A stretch of 21,091 nt of DNA from CAYZQE01 sp964480635 (GTDB taxonomy: Bacteria > Pseudomonadota > Gammaproteobacteria > GCA-001735895), in NCBI GenBank assembly GCA_964480635.1, contig CAYZQE010000038.1:1-21091 (forward strand), given 5' to 3'. The notes under the pieces were generated by a model. The model worked only from the letters and a program-made list of their open reading frames with translations. It was not told the DNA's origin and made no database searches. Made by a program: the position numbers and the translations under genes. Positions 7,300 to 13,821 of this stretch are shown one piece after another. Each line of letters begins with the position of its first letter. Position 1 is the first letter of the stretch.

Positions 7300-7814
7300 A
7301 ATAGTTTCTTAATCTCAGGCAGTAACTCTTGTTGTAATGACTTGGCCGTTATAGGGCCAATATGTTTGTAGCGAATGTAGCCTTGCTTATCAATTAAAAA
7401 TGTTTCTGGTACACCATAGACACCCCAATCAATGCCTGTTCGGCCATCAAGGTCAGCTGCAATTTGTGTATAGGGGTTACCTAAATCAAACAGCCAACTT
7501 CGCGCGTCACTGGCTTTGTCCTTATAATTAAGCCCCAAAATTTCAACTATATTTAGCTTCGCTAAACTCTTAATGACATCATGTTCTGCTCTACAAGCAA
7601 AGCACCAAGAAGCCCACACATTTAATACCCATACCTTACCCAACATATCTTCTGTTGAAATTTGACCACTTTGCATTAATCGTGGCAAATCAAATGCTGG
7701 TGCCGGTTTATCAATTAGCACAGAAGGTACGCGATTTGGATCAATTGTTAAGCCAACGCCCAAAACAAAAATTAAAAAAACAAAAATGGCTAAGGGTATA
7801 TATCCTTTCTTCAT
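7296..7814 (-). CDS. ccmG: Thiol:disulfide interchange protein CcmG/DsbE
   Basis: CcmG is a membrane-anchored periplasmic thioredoxin-fold reductant acting in series with CcmH on apocytochromes c. The 172-residue protein has an N-terminal anchor helix (about 5-24), P-A-P-A-F-D-L-P at the start of the fold, the active site W-A-S-W-C-F-A-C with C71 and C74, and the cis-proline P136 in G-V-P-E-T-F. F-A at the central dipeptide differs from the frequent G-P/E-P types but fits a reducing, substrate-specific TlpA/DsbE member. Its ATG overlaps the ccmF stop (ATGA, 7814-7811) and its own stop overlaps ccmH in the same way. Confidence 0.96.
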   Translation of the reverse strand: MKKGYIPLAIFVFLIFVLGVGLTIDPNRVPSVLIDKPAPAFDLPRLMQSGQISTEDMLGKVWVLNVWASWCFACRAEHDVIKSLAKLNIVEILGLNYKDKASDARSWLFDLGNPYTQIAADLDGRTGIDWGVYGVPETFLIDKQGYIRYKHIGPITAKSLQQELLPEIKKLL

Positions 7815-9790
7815 GCAATAGAACCTTGTTCATTTGATTTTGGTTTGATATTTGACTTTGCTTGCTGACGCATTAACGTATAACGGCGATCAAATATAGC
7901 GATTAAACCACCTAGTGCCATAAAAACAGCACCTAACCATATCCAACTAATGAAGGGTTTATAATAAATTCGAACAGCCCAAGCACCTTGATCACCTAAA
8001 GGCTCGCCCAAGGCGACGAACAAATCTCTAAATAAACCTTCATCAATAGCCGCTTCAGTCATTGGCATATCTTTTTGAGCATAGATACGTTTTTCTGGTT
8101 TTAAAGTAGTACTAAAATTTTCAGCCGTTACTTTAAAATCACCTGATGATGCTAAGTAATTTGGCCCCTGAATAATTTTCACACCATTAAACAAGAAATC
8201 ATAACCCGCTACTGAATACACATCACCTGGTTCCATGCGTAAATCTTTTTCGACTGAATACAGACTCGTTAAGGTAATGCCAATAATAAAAACAGCGATA
8301 CCGATATGCCCGGATAACATGCCATAAAAACTTGCGGGGGTATTTTTAATGGCACGAAATATTGAGGGTTTACCTGAAATTCGCTCATGAAATGCAAAAA
8401 TAACAGCACTAATAACCCAAGAGGCCATCACTAAACCAAATACTGCTTCCCATATCCACTCTGGTAAGTATGAAACCGCTGCAATGGATAAAATAACCGT
8501 CAATATAACCGGTTTTATCAACATCCGTGATAAACGAGCCCAAGTATCATTCTTCCAACGAATAAACATTCCGATACCCACTAGAAAACCAATAGGTGCC
8601 ATCAATAGAATAAATACAAAGTTAAAATAAGGCGGTCCAACAGAAATTTTACCACCGCCTGCATCTATCAAAATAGGATAAAGAGTACCCAATAATATAG
8701 CCGAAGTAACCACTGTTAAAAATACATTATTGAGTAACAACAACATATCACGTGAAAACAGCTGTGTTGATGTTGCACTCTTTAGTAATGGCGCACGCCA
8801 AGCATATAAAAATAAAGATAAGCCAACCACTAGCACTAAAAACATCAAAATAAAGATGCCACGTTCAGGATCACTAGCAAAGGCATGAACCGAGGTTAAA
8901 ACACCTGAGCGCACCAAAAATGCACCCAATAAACTTAATGAAAATGCAGATATTGAGAGCAAGGCCGTCCAAGCTTTAAAGTTTCCACGTTTTTCAGTGA
9001 TCGCTAACGAATGAATGAGTGCAGTACCAATTAACCATGGCATAAAGGAGGCATTTTCGACAGGATCCCAAAACCACCAGCCGCCCCACCCAAGTTCGTA
9101 GTATGCCCACCAACTGCCAAGAGCAATCCCTAAGGTTAAGAACAACCAAGCAACATTAGTCCAAGGCCTAGCCCAACGAGCCCAAGCGGTATCAATATTT
9201 CCAGATATTAAAGCCGCAATAGCAAATGAAAATGCTACTGAAAAGCCAACATAACCTAAGTACAACATTGGAGGATGAATGATTAACCCAGGGTCTTGTA
9301 ATAGAGGGTTTAAATCACGCCCTTCTAACGGCATTGGGAATATTCGTTCAAATGGATTAGATGTAAAGATAATAAACATCAAAAAGCCAATGCTGATAAA
9401 GCCCATAATAGCTAAAACACGAGCCAACATTGCCTTCGGAACATGGTCGCTATAAAGAGCCACCGCAGCTGTCCACACCGTTAAGATTAGCGCCCAAAGT
9501 AATAGCGAACCTTCATGTGCCCCCCAAACGCCCGAGATAAGGTACATCAATGGCAGTGTGGTATTTGAATTATTAACTGCATAGGCTACAGAAAAGTCAT
9601 TGACGACAAATGACCAGGTTAAACAAGCATAAGAGAAACCGACAAAAAGTAACTGACCTAAAGCAAGGGGTTTTGCCATATTCATCCAACGAATATTACC
9701 TGTTCCTGCTCCAATCATGGGGAAAATAGCTAAGATAACGGCTAGACATAAGCCGATGATGAGCGCAAATTGACCTAACTCGGGGATCAT
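7811..9790 (-). CDS. ccmF: Heme lyase subunit CcmF
   Basis: CcmF is the large integral membrane subunit of the cytochrome c heme lyase. It takes heme from holo-CcmE and ligates it to the apocytochrome held by CcmH/CcmI. The 659-residue protein is almost entirely hydrophobic helices with a periplasmic domain near the C-terminus. The heme-handling W-W-D motif is seen as W-G-G-W-W-F-W-D at 235-242, followed by P-V-E-N-A-S-F-M-P-W. Histidines at or near known ligand positions are H172, H260, H302 and H495. Start and stop both form 4-bp ATGA overlaps with ccmE and ccmG, so translation is probably coupled across this block. Confidence 0.97.
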   Translation of the reverse strand: MIPELGQFALIIGLCLAVILAIFPMIGAGTGNIRWMNMAKPLALGQLLFVGFSYACLTWSFVVNDFSVAYAVNNSNTTLPLMYLISGVWGAHEGSLLLWALILTVWTAAVALYSDHVPKAMLARVLAIMGFISIGFLMFIIFTSNPFERIFPMPLEGRDLNPLLQDPGLIIHPPMLYLGYVGFSVAFSFAIAALISGNIDTAWARWARPWTNVAWLFLTLGIALGSWWAYYELGWGGWWFWDPVENASFMPWLIGTALIHSLAITEKRGNFKAWTALLSISAFSLSLLGAFLVRSGVLTSVHAFASDPERGIFILMFLVLVVGLSLFLYAWRAPLLKSATSTQLFSRDMLLLLNNVFLTVVTSAILLGTLYPILIDAGGGKISVGPPYFNFVFILLMAPIGFLVGIGMFIRWKNDTWARLSRMLIKPVILTVILSIAAVSYLPEWIWEAVFGLVMASWVISAVIFAFHERISGKPSIFRAIKNTPASFYGMLSGHIGIAVFIIGITLTSLYSVEKDLRMEPGDVYSVAGYDFLFNGVKIIQGPNYLASSGDFKVTAENFSTTLKPEKRIYAQKDMPMTEAAIDEGLFRDLFVALGEPLGDQGAWAVRIYYKPFISWIWLGAVFMALGGLIAIFDRRYTLMRQQAKSNIKPKSNEQGSIA

Positions 9791-10263
9791 ATGTCAGTAC
9801 TCCCTGGCTTCGCGCTCTTTTCATACATTATGTTTTTCTTTTTCCCTTCGGCTATTGCGGCTGCAATTTCTGGAGCCATATAGTTTTCATCATGTTTTGC
9901 TAGCACTTCGTCGGCTATAAAATTACCTTCTGCATCAAGCTTTCCATTAGCAATAATGCCTTGGCCTTCGCGAAACAAATCGGGGAGAATGCCCGTATAT
10001 TTAACGACAATTTTTTCGCCATTGGTGGTTAGTTCAAAATGTACGGTTAAGCCGTCACCTGGACGATTGACACTTTTTTCAACCACTAAGCCACCGACAC
10101 GAAATTTCTTATCGACAGGTGCTTTACCAGCAACAATTTCATCAGGCGTGAAGAAAAACACAATATTTTCATTAAAGGCTTTTAAAGCAAATGAAACACC
10201 AACACCAACGCCAGCAATCATTAAAAATATAAGCGTTAAGCGTTTCGTTCTAGCTGGAGTCAT
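9787..10263 (-). CDS. ccmE: Periplasmic heme chaperone CcmE
   Basis: CcmE binds heme covalently and transiently on a histidine after the CcmABCD complex loads it, then passes it to CcmF. The 158-residue protein has an N-terminal signal anchor (about 8-28), an OB-fold beta barrel (about 35-125), and the heme-binding motif H-D-E-N-Y with H124 and Y128, matching the H-x-x-x-Y signature of bacterial CcmE. A flexible charged C-terminus follows. The ATG is at 10261-10263, 27 bp after the ccmD stop. Its stop overlaps the ccmF start (ATGA). Confidence 0.97.
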   Translation of the reverse strand: MTPARTKRLTLIFLMIAGVGVGVSFALKAFNENIVFFFTPDEIVAGKAPVDKKFRVGGLVVEKSVNRPGDGLTVHFELTTNGEKIVVKYTGILPDLFREGQGIIANGKLDAEGNFIADEVLAKHDENYMAPEIAAAIAEGKKKNIMYEKSAKPGSTDI

Positions 10264-10290
10264 AATGTTATACAGTGATAAAGGTTAATA

Positions 10291-10455
10291 TTATTGGTCA
10301 TCTAATTCTAAACGACGTGCTATTTTTTTTAGTGTGGCTTTACGTCGCATTACCGGTAAAACCCACATAATGGTTAATGATACGGCTGTTATACCATACG
10401 AAAACCAAACATAACTGGCGTAGCCACCCATGTGAAAGAATTCAGACATGTTCAT
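10291..10455 (-). CDS. ccmD: Heme exporter protein CcmD
   Basis: This small gene sits between ccmC and ccmE and is easy to miss. It encodes a 54-residue protein (52 if the second ATG at 10449 is used) reading M-S-E-F-F-H-M-G-G-Y-A-S-Y-V-W-F-S-Y-G, then one membrane helix, then a basic tail ending R-R-L-E-L-D-D-Q. The F-x-M-G-G-Y-x-x-Y-V-W-x-S-Y pattern is diagnostic of CcmD, which helps release holo-CcmE from CcmABC. The first ATG (10455) overlaps the ccmC stop as TGATG, and an AAGGA lies 12 nt upstream of it, so I prefer that start; ATG 10449 cannot be excluded. Confidence 0.93.
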   Translation of the reverse strand: MNMSEFFHMGGYASYVWFSYGITAVSLTIMWVLPVMRRKATLKKIARRLELDDQ

Positions 10456-11186
10456 CAGCGAATAAGTTCCTTAACCCACTTGCTATTTCGCTCACGCTCT
10501 AAAAGTTCTGCGCGGCATCGTTGCAAGAGATTTATAATAAAATATACTTTAAAAGACATTGCCATCACTAATAATGGAATAAGCATTGATGTGTCCATTC
10601 CGGGCCCACCTGCTTTCAACACGGTTGGCCCTTGATGCAGTGAGTTCCACCATTCGACTGAATAATGAATAATGGGGATATTAATCACCCCGACAATCGC
10701 TAAAATAGACACTGCCCTTGCAGCAATTCGTTTATCTTCTATTGCGTTATATAGGCCTAAAACACCTAAATAAAGAAATAATAGCAATAGTTCTGAGGTT
10801 AATCGTGCATCCCAAACCCACCACGTTCCCCACATCGGCTTACCCCAAACAGAGCCGGTCACTAAGGCTAAAAAGGTAAACATAGCACCAATGGGGGCAC
10901 AACTAATCATCACAACTTCAGCCAATTTCATGCGCCAAACCATCACGACGACACCGGCTGTAGCCATCACGATATAAATAAACAGCGACATCCAAGCTGC
11001 TGGCACATGAACATAGATAATGCGATAGCTTTCACCTTGCTGATAATCAGTCGGCGCTAAAATTAGCCCGCCCACTAAACCATAAACGGTTAGCAAGACA
11101 AACAGAGCTATTAACCACGGCAGCCATTTACCAGCAATGCGATAAAAATGGGGGGGAGAACTTAATTTATGATACCAAAGAAACAT
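10455..11186 (-). CDS. ccmC: Heme transporter/loader CcmC
   Basis: CcmC is a six-helix inner-membrane protein that presents heme on the periplasmic side and attaches it to CcmE. The 243-residue protein carries the tryptophan-rich W-W-D motif W-G-T-W-W-V-W-D at 119-126, with flanking histidine ligands H60 (Y-V-H-V-P-A-A-W) and H184 (S-L-H-Q-G), exactly the positions known for E. coli CcmC. ATG 11184-11186 lacks a strong ribosome-binding site. The 119-bp gap separating it from ccmB is the only sizeable break inside the ccm run. Its stop overlaps the ccmD start. Confidence 0.96.
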   Translation of the reverse strand: MFLWYHKLSSPPHFYRIAGKWLPWLIALFVLLTVYGLVGGLILAPTDYQQGESYRIIYVHVPAAWMSLFIYIVMATAGVVVMVWRMKLAEVVMISCAPIGAMFTFLALVTGSVWGKPMWGTWWVWDARLTSELLLLFLYLGVLGLYNAIEDKRIAARAVSILAIVGVINIPIIHYSVEWWNSLHQGPTVLKAGGPGMDTSMLIPLLVMAMSFKVYFIINLLQRCRAELLERERNSKWVKELIR

Positions 11187-11305
11187 ATTATTATATTATT
11201 TTTACTTTTAAAGAGTATTCGACTTATTCAAATGACTGTCTATAAAATGGATTAACTAAGAAGCCCCTGATTAAGCCCCATTATTTTCGGCTTCTTTTAA
11301 AGCCA
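11187..11305 (-). other. ccmB-ccmC intergenic spacer with hairpins
   Basis: Just after the ccmB stop, on the transcribed strand, GGCTT (11304-11300) can pair with AAGCC (11293-11289). Alternatively, AAGAAGCC (11296-11289) can pair with GGCTTCTT (11265-11258). The two pairings use the same middle arm and are mutually exclusive. A direct repeat AAGCCCC (plus strand, 11261-11267 and 11273-11279) overlaps the region. No T-run follows, so this is not a clear terminator; it may modulate read-through or RNA processing between ccmAB and ccmC-I. Confidence 0.4.
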
Positions 11306-11989
11306 TTAACTAAAACTCATTTTTAAGGCAGCGGCTGTTGCCATTGGCGATAAAGAGACCGCTAAAAACAAAAATGCCAATAGCATTGATATTTGTCCGG
11401 ATGCTTCAAAGCCACCAACAGTGACATCTATCGCACTGGCGGCGAATATTAACACGGGAACATATAAGGGTAAAACTAACAAAGACAAGATAATGCCCCC
11501 TTTTTTAAGACCAATGGTCAAGGCAACACCTATGGCACCAATTAAACTCAGCACAGGAGTCCCTAATAATATGGTTAATAACAATATTCCCATCGCCTCA
11601 TCAGGCATACCTAGCATCATAGCTAAAAGAGGAGAGATTAATAATAATGGTAAGCCTGTTACTAGCCAATGAGAACATACTTTAGCTAACACTAAAATAG
11701 AGACAGGATGCGCACTGAGCACTAGCTGCTCTAAGGTACCATCGTCAAAGTCTGAACGAAACATGCTATCTAACGACAGCATTGACGATAATAACGCCGC
11801 GACCCAAATAACCCCTGGAGCAATACGCGCTAATAGCACGGTATCAGCACCAACAGCCAAGGGGAATAATGTAATCACCATGACAAAAAACAAGATGGGG
11901 TTAAAAAATTCGGAGCGATTACGAAAAGCAATAATCAGATCACGCTTTAATAAAAAATTAAAGGCTTGCAATAGTGAAAGTCGAGTCAT
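11306..11989 (-). CDS. ccmB: Heme exporter ABC permease CcmB
   Basis: CcmB is the membrane partner of the ATPase CcmA; with CcmC and CcmD it forms the complex that releases heme-loaded CcmE. Started at ATG 11989 it has 227 residues, close to the usual 220. The N-terminus reads M-T-R-L-S-L-L-Q-A-F, followed by K-R-D-L and R-N-R-S-E. It contains the family-conserved F-R-S-D-F-D-D-G-T-L-E-Q-L segment and about six membrane helices. The frame is open to another ATG at 12031, but that would overlap ccmA by 38 bp and add a charged tail not typical of CcmB. A GGAG 14 nt upstream of 11989, inside the ccmA end, is a modest ribosome-binding site. Confidence 0.93.
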   Translation of the reverse strand: MTRLSLLQAFNFLLKRDLIIAFRNRSEFFNPILFFVMVITLFPLAVGADTVLLARIAPGVIWVAALLSSMLSLDSMFRSDFDDGTLEQLVLSAHPVSILVLAKVCSHWLVTGLPLLLISPLLAMMLGMPDEAMGILLLTILLGTPVLSLIGAIGVALTIGLKKGGIILSLLVLPLYVPVLIFAASAIDVTVGGFEASGQISMLLAFLFLAVSLSPMATAAALKMSFS

Positions 11990-11993
11990 AATT

Positions 11994-12832
11994 TTAATTT
12001 CGACTCCTTTTAGCTTCAGCTCGTTTAGCATCAGCTAAATCTGATAAATTAAGCCTCACTAAATCAGCTTTATCCTTTAATGCTAAAGCATGATGAGACG
12101 TCATTGCAATCAGTCCACCCTGCTCTAAATGGTTTAAAAATATATTTTCAAATAACGCTATGCTGGCAGTATCAAGCGAAGTAAACGGCTCGTCTAAAAT
12201 CCAAAATGGGGCTTCGGTCACGANNNNNNNNNNNNNNNNNNNNNNNNNNNNNNNNNNNNNNNNNNNNNNNNNNNNNNNNNNNNNNNNNNNNNNNNNNNNN
12301 NNNNNNNNNNNNNNNNNNNNNNNGTATCAAGCGAAGTAAACGGCTCGTCTAAAATCCAAAATGGGGCTTCGGTCACGACTAAGCGGGCTAAGGCTAAACG
12401 ACGCTTTTGGCCAGCTGATAAGGTTGAAACTAAGTTATCGCCAAAGGCATATAAATTAACTACCTTTAAGGCATCATCAAGGTTTATCTCTTTGGGCTTG
12501 GCTATAGCTTGCGCCATGCGTAAGTTTTCTAAACAGGTTAAATCACGTTTTATGCCATCATGATGGCCTACATAATTAATTTGCTCATAATATTCGCCGG
12601 CAAGTGACTCAATAGATTCACCGTTAAAAAATACATCGCCACTTTCAGGTAAACTTAAACCGGTTAAAATTCGCAATAGGCTGGTTTTACCACTGCCGTT
12701 TTTACCTTCAATATGTAGCATTTGACCTGATTTTAGCTCAAGAGATAAATCACTGATTAATTTGCGGTCATCTCGCACACAGTGTAATAAAACCAAACTT
12801 AAGGAATGATCTGTCGCTTGTTTAATGCTCAA
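11994..12832 (-). CDS. ccmA: Heme exporter ATP-binding protein CcmA (interrupted by assembly gap)
   Basis: CcmA is the ABC ATPase that, with CcmB, powers release of holo-CcmE. The reading frame is interrupted by 100 N (12224-12323) flanked by an exact 55-bp duplication. Collapsing one copy plus the gap (155 bp) restores a continuous 227-residue protein. Visible motifs from the first residue used here: Walker A G-K-N-G-S-G-K-T (about 43-50), signature L-S-A-G-Q-K-R-R (about 138-145), Walker B W-I-L-D-E-P (D162, E163) and an H-loop in T-S-H-H-A. No ATG exists at the expected start; TTG 12832 overlaps the upstream lipoprotein stop as TTGA, and TTG 12844 is the alternative. As written, the 155-bp insertion shifts frame (155 is not a multiple of 3), so automatic annotation would split the gene. 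Confidence 0.9.
12169..12223. repeat. 55-bp exact duplicate, left copy (assembly overlap)
   Basis: This 55-bp segment, beginning GTATCAAGCG and ending GGTCACGA, encodes the Walker B region of ccmA. It is repeated exactly at 12324-12378 on the other side of the N gap. A direct repeat of k-mer length on both sides of a 100-N spacer is the usual footprint of two contig ends that overlap but were scaffolded without merging. Confidence 0.95.
12224..12323. other. 100-N scaffold gap inside ccmA
   Basis: Exactly 100 undetermined bases. The round length indicates a placeholder of unknown size, not a measured gap. Given the flanking 55-bp identity, the true gap size is probably minus 55, that is, no missing sequence. 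Confidence 0.98.
12324..12378. repeat. 55-bp exact duplicate, right copy (assembly overlap)
   Basis: Identical over all 55 positions to 12169-12223. Sequence beyond each copy diverges into the correct ccmA N-terminal and C-terminal halves, as expected for a single locus read from both sides. Confidence 0.95.
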
Positions 12833-13659
12833 CTCTTGATACAAACAAAATCATCCGCCGTGTCTGCAATCTCATCCAAGCCATCATTTGATTCCTTGAC
12901 ATTTATACGCGCTTTATTCCAAATAATAGTTGACGTTCGATTGGAACACTCTGCATTAGTAGATGGGCTATCGCACAAAGACCCATTGTAACGATTGTCG
13001 GAAAAATCATGAATACCGTTTTTGGTGCCAGACGAAAAAACAGCTAAATCTATCAACTCTAAACCACTGGCATCAAAGCTACCATTGCCATTAACATCCA
13101 AAAAAGGTTCTTCAAGGTCAGTAAAGCTTTCATCAAAATTAAACAGGCCATCGTCATTAGCATCAATAAATGATTCTTCGCCAGAAGTAAATATTGTAAA
13201 CGCATTACTACACACAGATTGAAAGTGCCTAGGATCACCCGATGTCCATTCCACACTACAAGTACCTTCAGAACCTATAAAACATTGGTCAGTATCAAAA
13301 GAACCCCATTCTGTTCTAAAATTAACTGGTGTATTAAAGTTTGTCTGTATCAAATCATTAACATCATCTGCATTCGCGGTAACCGTAATTGTAGTGCGTC
13401 TATAAAAACCATTTTCATTAAAAACTTTTGGCTGGCCATCACTAAACGTTATAAAAAACCCATCAGAGACAAAGATACCTGTTTGCTCGCTCTCATCTAT
13501 GCCTTCAGGTACATCGCCAGATGCTACTTCATCAGGTGCTGCCTCATCAGATGCTGCCTCATCTGACGTATTTGAATCAGTCGAACTATAATTATTAGTG
13601 TCACAGCCTGAGACTATGAAAGCAGCGCTAACAAATATTATAATTTTAAAAACATCCAT
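12829..13659 (-). CDS. Predicted lipoprotein with Ig-like (Big_1-type) and EF-hand segments
   Basis: I do not recognise a named gene. The 276-residue product has a lipoprotein signal ending F-I-V-S-G-C (lipid cysteine C19). An acidic low-complexity linker follows (about 20-60) with S-D-E-A-A repeats. A segment around 87-145 reads T-I-T-V-T-A-N, then N-F-R-T-E-W-G-S, then C-S-V-E-W-T-S-G-D-P-R, typical of bacterial Ig-like domains. A canonical EF-hand loop D166-x-N-x-D-G-x-x-x-x-x-E177 and a degenerate one at D188 lie after it. Six further cysteines (126, 134, 150, 229, 238, 273) could form three disulfides. There is no C-x-x-C-H, so it is not a c-type cytochrome. Aspartate at +2 would favour inner-membrane retention by the enterobacterial rule. 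ATG 13659 has a good AAAGGAAA site. It is first in line with the ccm genes, and its stop overlaps the ccmA TTG. Function unknown. Confidence 0.8.
   Translation of the reverse strand: MDVFKIIIFVSAAFIVSGCDTNNYSSTDSNTSDEAASDEAAPDEVASGDVPEGIDESEQTGIFVSDGFFITFSDGQPKVFNENGFYRRTTITVTANADDVNDLIQTNFNTPVNFRTEWGSFDTDQCFIGSEGTCSVEWTSGDPRHFQSVCSNAFTIFTSGEESFIDANDDGLFNFDESFTDLEEPFLDVNGNGSFDASGLELIDLAVFSSGTKNGIHDFSDNRYNGSLCDSPSTNAECSNRTSTIIWNKARINVKESNDGLDEIADTADDFVCIKS
13519..13563. repeat. 15-bp tandem repeat x3 inside the lipoprotein gene
   Basis: Three near-identical 15-bp units (13519-13533, 13534-13548, 13549-13563; consensus AGATGCTGCCTCATC on the plus strand) encode the acidic S-D-E-A-A/P-D-E-V-A linker just after the lipid anchor. 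The in-frame unit length means copy-number changes would lengthen or shorten the tether without breaking the protein. Confidence 0.85.
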
Positions 13660-13821
13660 TATTATTTCCTTTAGTTTTTGCTTAAGAATTACGGTTTAGT
13701 TATTATTTACTTTGCTTATCATTTTTTAGGTCTACAATTCTAAATAACCAAGAAATCACTTTAAGAGTAGCTAATAAAACACTGTTTGTAAAAGTTTTTT
13801 ATGGTTTTCTCTATCTTCAGG

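Noticed and set aside
11273..11308. An 11-codon minus-strand frame starting in TAATG after ccmB
   Set aside because: Very short, no recognisable product, and its bases are better explained by the alternative hairpins there.
11306..12031. Longer ccmB start at ATG 12031
   Set aside because: It overlaps the end of ccmA by 38 bp and adds a charged N-terminus, whereas ATG 11989 gives the normal CcmB length and start.
11994..12844. ccmA as a genuine frameshifted pseudogene
   Set aside because: The break coincides exactly with a 100-N placeholder and a 55-bp k-mer-sized duplication; joining the copies restores all ABC motifs, so an assembly cause is far more likely.
12829..13659. Lipoprotein as a c-type cytochrome substrate of the adjacent Ccm system
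   Set aside because: No C-x-x-C-H heme motif is present in the protein.
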